The notes under the pieces were generated by a model. The model worked only from the letters and a program-made list of their open reading frames with translations, ran no database searches and was not told where the DNA came from. Shown piece by piece: positions 55,201 to 63,931 of a stretch of 64,000 bases of DNA. Source of the DNA: CAUZFZ01 sp963579025. Lineage in GTDB: Bacteria > Planctomycetota > Planctomycetia > Planctomycetales > Planctomycetaceae. The stretch spans positions 28,461 through 92,460 of the forward strand of contig CAUZFZ010000016.1 of NCBI GenBank assembly GCA_963579025.1. Reading direction: 5' to 3'. The number at the start of each line of letters is the position of its first letter. Positions within the stretch are counted from its first letter, which is position 1. Position numbers and translations under genes: made by a program.

Positions 55201-58200
55201 AGCCACGACTTTGCGGCTGTTCGCGACCGGTGTCAGAACTTTCACCGGCACTGCACTCGTGAATTCTTCGAGTCGACGGTTACTTCCGGACTCGAACACC
55301 CGGACCACGTTGTCCGCTCCGCCGACCAGCAGTTCGTAGACGGGCTCTTCAGCGGCGGGCAGCGTGACACTGCGTGCGAAGGCAAGCCGCTCGACAGCAG
55401 CCGGAGTTTCGATGGCCGCAGTTTGTTTTCCGTCGACCAAAGTCCACTGATAGAACTTCTTGTCCACACTTCCCGCGGAAATGACAGCACCGTCCGGATG
55501 GACGGCCAGACCGCTCAATGGCATCTCACCGGCTGCCAGGTCGGTGACTTCGTCATCCGCCTGGTTCCAAACACGGACAAGGGCTGCGTCTCCGACGACC
55601 GCCGCGAAGCGACTTCCATCGCCGACGAACGCCGTCTGTTTCACCGCTCCTTCACCGCCGACCAACACACGCTGAGCTGCGATCGTCCAGACGTTTGCCG
55701 ATTTGTCGGCACCGCCCGTGACGAAGTTCGTCGCATCGTTAGTAAACGACACTGCTCCAACCGCGCCTTCATGTCCGGCAAAGCGTTGGAGCGATTGGCC
55801 GGTGGCCATGTCCCAGATTCGGACCAACGCGTCGTCGCCAGTCACCGCCAGGCGGGAACTGTCCGCACTGAGGGCCAATGCCCGCACGGCAGCCGTTTGA
55901 GTCAATGTGGCCACCACGGCCGCATCGGCTGTCTTCCAAATTCGAACTGTCTTGTCTACGGAGCCCGCCAGTACCTGCGTCCCATCAGGCGTCACCGCGA
56001 CCGAAGTCACGACGTCTGTATGTCCTGGAAATGGTCGAATCTCGGCCCCGTCTGCGGGATTCCACAGACGAACGATCTTGTCGGCTCCGGCTGTCAGAAT
56101 TCCCTTGCCATCCGGCAGGAAGGCAACGCCGTTGAGCGGCGTGGCCGCAGGCGCGATCAGGTTTTTCAGCGAGAGTGTCAGGCGGCCGGTCAACTTTCCG
56201 GGATCGCTCAGCAACAGCGATTCGGGTGCGAAGTCAAACGCGACGGCATGGAACACGGTTGCCGCCGGTTCCTGCCCTTCTGCCAATGCACTTGCACCGC
56301 TCTCGACAATCCGGGCCTCTCGGAGGCGGCCGGTCGATTCCCAGACGCGATACTCACCGTCAGCCGAACGACTGGCAATGCGGTTGCCGTCTCCGCTGAA
56401 TGCGATCGAACGAACCGGTGTTAGATGACCGGGCAGTTGAAACAGCGGTGCTCCGTTGGCCGGGTTGTGCGCCGTCAGCGAATTGTTCGTCGAACCGACG
56501 ATAAGCTGTGCACCGTCCGAACTGAGCGTCATCGAAGTGACTGCTGCCGGAGCCGCAAAAGTTCGGGCCTGCTGACCAGTCGCGAGAGTCCAGAACCGCA
56601 CGCTGGTGTCACCCGCCGAAACTGCTGTTCCATCGGGCAGCATGGCCAGAGCCACGATCGGCGCTGTATGGCCAGCCAGGTTCTGCGTCTCGACTCCGTC
56701 GGCCGTACTCCAGACCTTCACTGTATTGTTGGCGGCCCCGGAGACAGCCAGTGCTCCGTCGATACTGATCGACACGGCGGTGACCGCGGCTTCGTGACCG
56801 ACGTAGCGGCTCAGTTCGGGGAACTTCGCATCGGTCAGGTCCCAGACACGGGCCGTACCGTCATCGGACCCGGTGGCCAGTTTTGTGCCATCAGCGCTGA
56901 ACTGCATGGCTCGAATCGGACCAGCGTGCCCCAGCAGAGTGGTGACATGCGAGTTCGACTCCAGATTTCGAATGGCGACGGCCGGGCGGTTGTTCAACAG
57001 ACCACTTGTCGCCAGCAACTTACCGTCGCGAGACGTGACGACGTGTGTGATCTGCTGACTGAACGACTCCAGCGGAACGGGCGCGGCTGGCAAAGACCAG
57101 ATGCGAAGCGTGCCGTCTTCGCCCGTCGTTGCGATCAACGGCGAATCCGGGGCGTCGGCGGCGAGCGGCTGAATCGCGATCCCGGTCACACCGCCGGTGT
57201 GACCCTGAAACTGAAATGCCGCAGTGCTATCGGCGACCTGCCACGCTTTGACGAAACCGGTCTGACTGCCGGACACGATAACTTTGTCGTCGCCATTGAA
57301 GGTGAGCGCCGTCACCGGACCGGGTTGCTCGGCCAGCACGACGGGCTCTTCGTCGACGCCTGGCTTGACCACGCGGACCTGTCCGTCGGCTCCACCCGTG
57401 ACGATCAACTTGCCATCACGAGACACTCGGATGGCCTGCACGGCTTCAGTGTGTCCCGCCAGCAGCGTGGGCGGGGTCAACGGAAGCTGCCACAACTTGA
57501 TTGTGCCGTCGTCACTGCCGGTGAGGAGCTGCGGAGCAGTCGGGTGGTAGGCGACTGTCCGAATGGGACCATCGTGAGCACCGGCGATCATGCCGGGTTC
57601 CGCTTTCGCGACATCCCAGAATCGGACAAAGCCGAGTGCATCCCCCGAGGCAACTTCTGCCCCATCCGGTCGGAATGCGATCGAATGCACGGGTTGCTCG
57701 TGGCCGGTCAGTGTGGCTGTTGATTCGCCACCCGCCGGAGCCCAGAGCCGAATCAGTTTGTCGGCCGAAGCCGTTGCAATCAGCTTTCCGTCCGCAGTGG
57801 CGGCAGCCGCCTGAACAGGCAGGGTGTGTCCCGCGAGTTGTGCTGCCGGCTGCGGAAGCGACCAGACACGGATCGTTCCATCCTGTCCGGCCGAAGCGAT
57901 CCGCTGCCCGTCCGCACGAAAGTCGATCGCGTTGATCGGTCCAACATGACCGGCCACATAGAGTTGATCGGCCGCATCGGCGGTCTTACGGAACAGGATC
58001 GAACCGGTCGCGTTCGCAGCCGCGACGGTCGCGTTGTCCGGGGAGAAATCGAGTGCCGTCATGATGCCGGACTGCGTCGCGAGCTGACGCAACTGATTGC
58101 CCGCGGCGAGGTCGTACAGTCGGACGGTCTGATCAGCAGACGCAGACGCCACTAACTTTCCGTCAGAGGACAGTGCAACCGCATTCACGAGTTCCGTGTG

Positions 58201-59826
58201 ACCGGTCAGCGTCCGCGGCGGTGTCAGAGGGAAACGCCACAGCCGAGCCGTTCCGTCCGCCGCAGTTGTGACAAATCGCTCGCCGGCCGGATGCCACGCG
58301 ATGCCGGTAACCGGCGATGTGTGGGCTCCCAGGACTCCGGTTGCTGTGGCATTCGTTCCGTTCCAGAAACGGACGATTCCGGCAGCGTCGCCGGTTGCGA
58401 ACTGCGCCGCGTCCGTCCGGAACGCAGCCGCACCGACCGGACTCAGGTGACCTGTGCCTGTTGCGACTGCTGCACCAGTTGTCCCGTTCCACAGCCGAAC
58501 CGAGTTGTCGCGACCGACGGTCACAACAAACTGGCCGTTCGGAGCAAGCGCCAGAGTCTCGACCGGCGCCGTGTGCCCGGCCATGACCTGCGGCGCCGTC
58601 GGCAACTTCCAGAATCGAATCGTGCCGTCATCGCCGGTTGAAGCCAGACGAACATTGTCCGTATGAAAGTTGACGCTGCGAACCGGGCCGTCGTGACCAA
58701 GCAGTTGCAGTCGATCGGTCCCGTTGCCGAGGTTCCAGAGTTTGACTGCTCCCGTTTCGCTTCCCGTGGCAACCAGCGCCGCGTTCGGGCTGATCGCCAG
58801 ACTGCGAACGGGTCCCGGCTGGCCGGTCAGTTCACGCGCCTCGCCGTTGGCCGCGTTGAAAACCCGCACGAGGCCATCAGGTCCACCGGACACGAACGAC
58901 GCACTGTTGTTGGCAACAGCGACGACCTGACCAGGCACATACAGAGCCGTTTCGTCTGCTGCTTCAGGGTCCGCGGCAGCATCTGCGACAGGCTCAGCAG
59001 CGGCCGCGAGGACTCGATGCGGTGGCACATTGAGCTGCCACTGTTTGACGGTTCCGTCATGGCCCGACGTCAAGACCGTCTGGTTGTTCGTCGCAAATGA
59101 GATTCCGCTGACGGCGCCGGGATGCGCGTAAATCGGTCGCCCAACCGTCGGATCTTCGTCAAGGTATTTGCCAGGGGTCCACAGTGTCACGACGCCAGAA
59201 CTGTCCCCACTGGCCCATTGATTGCCGTCGACGCGAAATGCCGCACGGACGATTTCCGCCGCATGCCCTTCCAGCGACTGCAGCAGCTTACCGGACGTGC
59301 GGTCCCAGACTCGAACCACTTTGTCGTCGCCAACCGACACCGCAAACAGCCCGTCCGGGCGGACAGCGATATCGTTGATCGCCGCCGCGTGGCCGGCCCA
59401 GCTTGAATCGGGTCTGTCGGCGGGCACGTCCCACAACTTAATTGTGTTGTCGTTCGCGCCGGTGGCCATCGTGTTGCCGTCCGGGCTGACGCCGAGACTC
59501 ATCACAAGGTTCTGATGGCCGGCCAGAGTTCGAATTGCCTTGCCCGTGCGTGTGTCCCACAGTTTGAGCGTGCCGTCGTAGCTGGCAGTTCCGAAAATCC
59601 GGCTGTCCGGAGTGAACACCGTCGCGCTGACTTCAGCCAGGTGAGCGTCGAGCTTCGCCGGAAGACCATTTGCTTCCGGAACGGCCGTGTCCTGAGCAAC
59701 AGTGTTGTGTACGTACAGAGATAGCCCTGCGACGAGCGCCGATAGCGACACGCCGCCAATCAGCAGTCGGCGTATGAGAGCCGCGCGAACAGGTCTTTCG
59801 CTCCGTGCCCTGGACTCAGCCCGCAT
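52231..59826 (-). CDS. Giant membrane-anchored WD40-repeat protein (2531 aa)
   Basis: The start ATG at 59826 has GGGAG upstream. A signal-anchor (RRLLIGGVSLSALVAGLSLY) is followed by about 55-60 WD40-like units. The N-terminal half repeats a six-unit block with a period of about 755 bp (recognisable at about 57.1, 57.85 and 58.6 kb). The C-terminal half repeats a longer block of about 1.1 kb (53.56, 54.66 and 55.78 kb). Acidic Ala/Glu/Asp-rich inserts occur between blades (near 53.25, 53.7, 54.8 and 54.97 kb). The tail HFVAVPEA resembles YFVALPEA of the 3572-aa protein, so the two are paralogues. No enzymatic domain is seen. Confidence 0.9.
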   Translation of the reverse strand: MRAESRARSERPVRAALIRRLLIGGVSLSALVAGLSLYVHNTVAQDTAVPEANGLPAKLDAHLAEVSATVFTPDSRIFGTASYDGTLKLWDTRTGKAIRTLAGHQNLVMSLGVSPDGNTMATGANDNTIKLWDVPADRPDSSWAGHAAAINDIAVRPDGLFAVSVGDDKVVRVWDRTSGKLLQSLEGHAAEIVRAAFRVDGNQWASGDSSGVVTLWTPGKYLDEDPTVGRPIYAHPGAVSGISFATNNQTVLTSGHDGTVKQWQLNVPPHRVLAAAAEPVADAAADPEAADETALYVPGQVVAVANNSASFVSGGPDGLVRVFNAANGEARELTGQPGPVRSLAISPNAALVATGSETGAVKLWNLGNGTDRLQLLGHDGPVRSVNFHTDNVRLASTGDDGTIRFWKLPTAPQVMAGHTAPVETLALAPNGQFVVTVGRDNSVRLWNGTTGAAVATGTGHLSPVGAAAFRTDAAQFATGDAAGIVRFWNGTNATATGVLGAHTSPVTGIAWHPAGERFVTTAADGTARLWRFPLTPPRTLTGHTELVNAVALSSDGKLVASASADQTVRLYDLAAGNQLRQLATQSGIMTALDFSPDNATVAAANATGSILFRKTADAADQLYVAGHVGPINAIDFRADGQRIASAGQDGTIRVWSLPQPAAQLAGHTLPVQAAAATADGKLIATASADKLIRLWAPAGGESTATLTGHEQPVHSIAFRPDGAEVASGDALGFVRFWDVAKAEPGMIAGAHDGPIRTVAYHPTAPQLLTGSDDGTIKLWQLPLTPPTLLAGHTEAVQAIRVSRDGKLIVTGGADGQVRVVKPGVDEEPVVLAEQPGPVTALTFNGDDKVIVSGSQTGFVKAWQVADSTAAFQFQGHTGGVTGIAIQPLAADAPDSPLIATTGEDGTLRIWSLPAAPVPLESFSQQITHVVTSRDGKLLATSGLLNNRPAVAIRNLESNSHVTTLLGHAGPIRAMQFSADGTKLATGSDDGTARVWDLTDAKFPELSRYVGHEAAVTAVSISIDGALAVSGAANNTVKVWSTADGVETQNLAGHTAPIVALAMLPDGTAVSAGDTSVRFWTLATGQQARTFAAPAAVTSMTLSSDGAQLIVGSTNNSLTAHNPANGAPLFQLPGHLTPVRSIAFSGDGNRIASRSADGEYRVWESTGRLREARIVESGASALAEGQEPAATVFHAVAFDFAPESLLLSDPGKLTGRLTLSLKNLIAPAATPLNGVAFLPDGKGILTAGADKIVRLWNPADGAEIRPFPGHTDVVTSVAVTPDGTQVLAGSVDKTVRIWKTADAAVVATLTQTAAVRALALSADSSRLAVTGDDALVRIWDMATGQSLQRFAGHEGAVGAVSFTNDATNFVTGGADKSANVWTIAAQRVLVGGEGAVKQTAFVGDGSRFAAVVGDAALVRVWNQADDEVTDLAAGEMPLSGLAVHPDGAVISAGSVDKKFYQWTLVDGKQTAAIETPAAVERLAFARSVTLPAAEEPVYELLVGGADNVVRVFESGSNRRLEEFTSAVPVKVLTPVANSRKVVALGAANAAAIHERSLLQLLDAHADGVNDLAHSPDGKQLFSGGADGLVRIWNTETAVQIRTLAATTPAPAAAAAAEADDEEPEPAKPAVTSVAVTADGKRLVCSTNQNQVQIWDLAAKAEAAEAEADDDEAADDEAVEKPLAIFMHAAPVKSAHPSADGSRLATLAADNVARVFDVATGRELERFESGLPAEQPLLDLAFAPDQETLLASGTDKLVHVWRVSALRLIEAHEGPSTAVAFVGDGARFATTGKDATVRLWPLEAEDAKPALELKGGEGALSSLVVDAEGTVLTAAGADKKLYTWKLEDGSLVSAVETPAAVTGLSLAGEPLKLAVAGLDRSVRVYSPADGRLLEEVRVPLPEPPAAAADAAAEDVPPPPALRVALAVDGGRVFVNATNEGRIYPLSLLQLVTGHAGAVADGVFTPDGTKFVTGGVDKTLRLWQVADWAPLRAWAGHDAAISSVAVTADNKTIISGSLDQTVRLWPVDLPDAAAAEEAVEDEIVKLDPLAVYAHPAAVRSVQRSANGLRIAAASDDGFVRVWDVVTGRELERFGGHTGPVSGVAFVPDNLRVVSGGADASVREWRISATRVIAAHEAPITGLSWLANGAQFASAGEDGFVRLWDTNLNLVRTFGLPEPPVAAAAAAAETEAAEDEPKGPFSAGPLTSLTVRRDLQQLTAAVTVGEGETATGKLLVWNLANAELLNTIPLPTPTQRIVYSADNLKVLVTGTDKTVRVYGTADGELQQEVPSAENVRVAIFAPDSRNLLIGGDEQTVHSWRYVSPTAVRTLTGHGGGVYAVKYTPDGLRIASCSVDGTIRLWNAVTGQQLLSMPGHTGAVTSLDISPDGALIVSSGIDSTVRLWDATGGRQLKTLAATEGAVYSVSFSADGKLIAAGGADKRVYVFNAVTGAIQATIEKHEDHIYQVKFSPQSNRLISLGYSGKLYVWNPTGGEPLFESDVCRVAQSACYAPDAAKVAVASGDGQVHFVAVPEAMR

Positions 59827-60419
59827 CGATGTCTCCCACTGTCTGGCCGATGTCAACAACACAACATATCAGCGATCGCTTATTCAACGCTCACGACCAT
59901 AAAACTGCAAGGCTGACAGTAGCTGGTGAGACGTACTGCCCGGTCAAACCTGAAATACCATGTCCCCAGTCCAAACAATCCTGCAGAGGCTGGCACATCG
60001 ATCCCGAACAGTGCCGCGAGGACCTTCAGTCGTCGTCGCTGCCGACTTCGCGGACTTCTTCCTCGCGATCGCTCGGCGGCACCCAGTTGCTTCCACTGCC
60101 TGCCGTGGTCAGTGATCGAAACATTGACCGGAGCGTGTGTCCGTCCCGCACAGGAACGCGCGACGGACACACCGGACGGACACACCGAATTGATGCCGTG
60201 GTCAACGCCGACCTCATCCTCATCCACAACAGAATTTCGCGGCAGGCGAGCCATGACAGTCTACCGCAAGAGATCCTGACCGACCGCTGATTGACCATTC
60301 GTCGCGACTCGTTGAGACTTCGGACAGACAATCAATGGGTGACCCCCTTTTCCATCAGCGGCCAGCGCCTTCATGAAATCGTTTTCAACAGCGCAAGTGT
60401 CTTTCACCGGAGAAACATC
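59827..60419. other. Divergent intergenic region, 593 bp
   Basis: This region lies between two divergently transcribed WD40 genes and probably carries both promoters. A hairpin with TGTGTCCGTC/GACGGACACA arms lies at 60136-60171, followed by another GGACGGACACACC. A minus-strand frame ending at 60026 has an acidic tail, but no credible start or family. Confidence 0.5.
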
Positions 60420-62288
60420 ATGACACGTTTGCGAGTTTTTTCCTGGATCGCCATTGCTGCTCTTGCCTCGACCGCATTCGGTCAACAGCCCAAAAAAGAT
60501 CAAGAGGCCAGGAAGAACGATGCCCAGGCCGATGCGCCCGTCGTCACATTTCGAGACCACGCCACAGAGGTGACCTCGCTGGCGTTCCGTGCGGATGGAA
60601 GTCAGATGGTCTCGATGAGTGCAAAGGACGTTCGCATCTGGGATCCCGCGACCGGCAAAGAGATCCGTCGGCTGACGGTGGACGACGAAAGCGTGGCTGC
60701 CGTCAATCGCGACGTCAGCCGTTTGGCGATCGCGCGGTCGTTTCATTTTCATGTCCCTGCCGCGCTCCGCGGCAAGTTGACGCTTCAGGACACCGCCAGC
60801 GGCAAGGATGTTGTGAGCATCGACCCACATGGGGACTGGGATCAGAATTTTCCGTTTCGACCCACGGTCGCCGCAATGGCTTTTAGTCCGGATGGCAAGC
60901 GGCTGGCGACGGCCGGGAGCTTGACGAAAGTCGGCGGTCGGCACGGCTATCCGGGCGGAGTGGTGAAGATTTGGGATGCGGAGACCAGCAAGGAGTTGCA
61001 ACAGTTCGGTGCGCTGTCCACACGCGCGGACGCGGTGGTGTTCAGTGCCGACAGCAAATACCTCGCGGCCGGCACGAGCGGAGCGTCGGGCGAGTTGCCG
61101 GAACCCGCCGAAGTACATCTCTGGGACGCCACCACAGGTCAACGGCTTCACAGCTTCAAAACGCTGCCGGACGTCGAACAAGGCGGAAACCCCGGCTCGG
61201 TCGCGAGCCTGGCCTTTCATCCCAGGGGGACGCTGCTGGCAGCGGGCGTTTCGGATGGAACCGTTCGCCTGTGGGAGTTGCCGTCCGGGCACGAACTGTT
61301 CGAGATGCGCGGACATCAAGGCCGAACCGGCGGCCAGGAAGTCGATCATTTCACCGGGCTCATTTCAGGACCGCGCAGCTCGGTGCGCAGCGTGGCTTTC
61401 AGTCCCGACGGGACTCGGTTGGCCTCGGCCGGATACGACCGGGTCGTACGAGTGTGGGATACCCAGACCGGGGAGCAAACCAGAACTTACAGCTTCGACT
61501 CCGCGCGAATCAACGCCGTCGCTTTCAGCCCCGACGGCCAGCGCATCGCCGCCGCCGGCAGCAACGCCGCGAAATCCGGCGAGGCCGTGATCTGGCCAAT
61601 GAGCTACCAACTGGAAAAGTCCGCCGACCCGATTCGGCCCACGCTGCGAAAATCGGAGATCGCGAAATCCGATTCGGAAGTCAGGAGCCAGATCGAAAGC
61701 GCCGTGAAGACCGAGGACAAGAACTGGCAAGACCTCGACGAACCTCGTCGCGGCATCAGGGATCGAGTTGTCAAAGTTCTGGCCAGGACACCGACGCTGA
61801 GCGATCAGCAAGTGACGTCGGCGGTCTACTTCCTGACTGTTGGCCGAGTTCCAATCGACGACGAGATGAAACAAGCCCGGAAGAAGTTCGCGGAAACCAA
61901 AGACCGGCCGCTGAGTGTCCTGCAACTCACTCGCGGACTGGTCCAGGGCAAGGACTTCAACACTGCGGTGGCTGCCACGAACGGTCGCCTGTTCAAGATC
62001 CAAAAGGATTTCGCAACCAAACGTGACGCTGGCGAGATTCCGATCGTGATGACCGCCGACGAGGCTCAGAAAGTTTTCGCCGACAGCGCCGCTGCAGTGA
62101 ATCAAGCCGCGAAAACCGACGAGCAATTCGTCGACCTGGCTTACCTTCTGGCGTTCTCGCGCTTTCCATCGACGCCCGAATCCAATCAGTTGGTCGGTCA
62201 TCTCAAGAAATCGCCCGACCGCGCCACGGCGGCCAATGACATTTTTTCCTTCCTGATCAACAGCAGAGAATTCCTGATGTCGCGGTGA
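60420..62288 (+). CDS. Exported WD40 protein with DUF1553-like C-terminus
   Basis: The start at 60420 has CCGGAG upstream. The 622-aa product begins with a signal peptide (FSWIAIAALASTAFGQ). It has about seven WD40-like units over residues about 40-400 (HATEVTSLAFRADGSQMVS ... SARINAVAFSPDGQRIAAAGS). The C-terminal 200 residues are helical and end DIFSFLINSREFLMSR, the same closing pattern as DUF1553 proteins (compare MNSSEFMSKR at 16644-18521). The WD40 part is of ordinary seven-blade size, unlike its giant neighbours. It is divergent to the 2531-aa gene. Confidence 0.82.
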   Translation: MTRLRVFSWIAIAALASTAFGQQPKKDQEARKNDAQADAPVVTFRDHATEVTSLAFRADGSQMVSMSAKDVRIWDPATGKEIRRLTVDDESVAAVNRDVSRLAIARSFHFHVPAALRGKLTLQDTASGKDVVSIDPHGDWDQNFPFRPTVAAMAFSPDGKRLATAGSLTKVGGRHGYPGGVVKIWDAETSKELQQFGALSTRADAVVFSADSKYLAAGTSGASGELPEPAEVHLWDATTGQRLHSFKTLPDVEQGGNPGSVASLAFHPRGTLLAAGVSDGTVRLWELPSGHELFEMRGHQGRTGGQEVDHFTGLISGPRSSVRSVAFSPDGTRLASAGYDRVVRVWDTQTGEQTRTYSFDSARINAVAFSPDGQRIAAAGSNAAKSGEAVIWPMSYQLEKSADPIRPTLRKSEIAKSDSEVRSQIESAVKTEDKNWQDLDEPRRGIRDRVVKVLARTPTLSDQQVTSAVYFLTVGRVPIDDEMKQARKKFAETKDRPLSVLQLTRGLVQGKDFNTAVAATNGRLFKIQKDFATKRDAGEIPIVMTADEAQKVFADSAAAVNQAAKTDEQFVDLAYLLAFSRFPSTPESNQLVGHLKKSPDRATAANDIFSFLINSREFLMSR

Positions 62289-62801
62289 CGAGTCCCAGCG
62301 CGAGACGTGAGCAACAAAGCTCACTAATGCGACCAGCCCGAAAAGGGCCATCCCGGAACGGCACTGTCGCTGCGCTTGTCGTCGCTGGCGCGCTTTGAAG
62401 TTGCACAATCTAGATGCCTTCCGGGGCTCATGGGGACAAATGGCCGCTTCTCCCCGGAATTGAAACCCCTGTGTCCCTTCGGGACTCAGAACCGAGCAGG
62501 TGGCACGCATCGTTGAAGCAGTCAGCAAGTCGCCGCTCTCGGCCAGCAACTGACGTCGGGGCGACTGCGATCAAAGCAGTGGACTTGTATCCACACTGGA
62601 TGTAACGACGGCGACACCCCGTTAGTATCTATGCGTGTTCCTCGACCATACGAGGAACACAACGCCCTGCGGGCAACGAGCCTGCGACAACATGTTGGTT
62701 TAATGAAGCCCGAAAGGGCCTACATCCATCACACTGGCGACATCCGGAGTGTGGTCAAGCAGTGGCGTACTCCAGTCGCCTGATCAGAGCCGTGACTCAA
62801 G
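62289..62801. other. Non-coding region with palindromes, 513 bp
   Basis: A clear hairpin lies at 62635-62660 (GTGTTCCTCG/CGAGGAACAC). Smaller ones occur nearby (GCCCTGCGGGC; GCCCGAAAGGGC near 62708). No gene is recognised. The pattern again fits dispersed palindromes. Confidence 0.55.
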
Positions 62802-63083
62802 GTGTTGCTCGTGAGCACCCACCAACCGCGCTATCGTGAGGCCAGCAAACAGTACTTCCAGCGCCTCCTGCACCAGGTGGAAAGCCCGGACGCGGAAGGC
62901 GAAGACCGCGTTATCTATGCCGAGGGCGTTTTCGACACCGACGGAGCCAAAGACCCGCTGGCCCGCCACATCATCGACCAGCGAGCATCGACAATGTTCT
63001 TCGGAGACCGTCACCGTCTCCAGGAAGATCTGCTGGTAGACGCCGCGACCGCTTACCTGAAAGAACTGCTGCCCGACGCCTGA
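62802..63083 (+). CDS. Unrecognised ORF, possibly truncated
   Basis: The 93-aa frame opens with GTG directly after an in-frame TGA at 62793-62795. Codon use looks genuine. The product has a leading strand (LLVSTHQPRYREA) and amphipathic helices (FFGDRHRLQEDLLVDAATAYLKELL). It may be the C-terminal piece of a longer protein. I recognise no family. It precedes the TIR-like gene by 63 bases. Confidence 0.5.
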   Translation: MLLVSTHQPRYREASKQYFQRLLHQVESPDAEGEDRVIYAEGVFDTDGAKDPLARHIIDQRASTMFFGDRHRLQEDLLVDAATAYLKELLPDA

Positions 63084-63146
63084 ACGAGTCCGCAGATGTG
63101 CGGTCCACGGATAAGTAGCACTTTCGCGTCTTCTGAGTAGCAAACC

Positions 63147-63491
63147 ATGAGCGAATTCCAATACGACGTCTTCCTCAGCCACGCCAGTGCGGACAAGCCG
63201 GCAGTGCGCGAATTGGCGGAGCGGCTGAAGGGGGATGGGCTGCGGGTGTGGTTGGATGAGTGGGTGATCCAGCCCGGCGATTCGATCCCGCTGGCCGTTG
63301 AGAAGGGGCTGGAAAGCTCGAGGACGCTGGTCCTGATCATGAGCCAGGCCGCCTTCGACTCCGAATGGGTCACGCTCAAACGACACACCGCACTCTTGCG
63401 AGACCCCACCAACTGGCAAAGACGGTTCTTAGCGAACCGAGCGTTTGGATGCGTGTCGTTACAGGGGTGTGCTAATCTACGGAGAACGTAA
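63147..63491 (+). pseudogene. Degenerate TIR-domain gene
   Basis: The first 90 residues are a clear bacterial TIR domain: YDVFLSHASADKP, LKGDGLRVWLDEWVIQPGD, SSRTLVLIMSQAAFDSEWV. The catalytic glutamate expected in the W-x3-E position is Lys (K78, codon AAA). After QRRF (about residue 92) similarity to TIR proteins stops and the frame runs into unrelated residues to a stop at 63491. Loss of the active residue and of the C-terminus makes an NADase role unlikely. A non-catalytic, interaction-only role is possible. Confidence 0.7.
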
Positions 63492-63493
63492 AC

Positions 63494-63931
63494 ATGGACG
63501 AGTTACCAACTTTCGCCGTTGACTTTCCAGCGGCAAAGCAATTGGCGGATCTTGCCTCAGTCTTTCAAGACCTAACCTTTGTCGATGGGGCACTCGACCG
63601 GTTGTGGTTGCTGCAAAATGAAGGGAGCGAGGATCAGATACAGATTCATTCGCTCTGGACGGCTGCTCTCATTGCGTACTATCGGTGTTTCGCTGCGGGC
63701 AAGCGATTTGGATTGACCGATGATGTATTTCAGACTCTCAAGGGTGGAACGGAGTTTCACCAACACTATAAGAAGATGCGGGACAAGCACATTGCCCATT
63801 CTGTGAATCCATTCGAGCAAGTAAGAGTGGGCGTCGCGCTGTCAAATGATCGAGAACGATCCGAGGCACCTGCCTCAGTATTACCCACAAGTTGGGTCAT
63901 AGTAATTTACGCCTCGGAGGATGAGTTGTAG
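63494..63931 (+). CDS. HEPN-like hypothetical protein
   Basis: The ATG at 63494 has GGAG 9 bases upstream. This 145-aa, mostly helical protein contains a conserved-looking segment with HQHYKKMRDKHIAHSVNPF, where RDKHIAH fits the R-x5-H motif of HEPN RNases. A further helix upstream (IHSLWTAALIAYYRCFAAGKRFG) suits the HEPN bundle. HEPN proteins often act as RNA-cleaving toxins or defence effectors. The gene is AT-richer than its surroundings and begins 3 bases after the degenerate TIR gene. The assignment is inference from the motif. Confidence 0.6.
   Translation: MDELPTFAVDFPAAKQLADLASVFQDLTFVDGALDRLWLLQNEGSEDQIQIHSLWTAALIAYYRCFAAGKRFGLTDDVFQTLKGGTEFHQHYKKMRDKHIAHSVNPFEQVRVGVALSNDRERSEAPASVLPTSWVIVIYASEDEL

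Noticed and set aside
32829..59826. CRISPR-like or satellite interpretation of the strong periodicity
   Set aside because: The repeats are in one continuous coding frame and encode WD40 blades; there are no spacers of constant length between identical repeats.
60026..60331. Minus-strand frame with acidic tail (REEEVREVGSDDD) in the divergent WD40 spacer
   Set aside because: The tail looks slightly coding, but there is no ribosome site, no domain, and it lies in the likely promoter region. It could be a gene remnant but I cannot support it.
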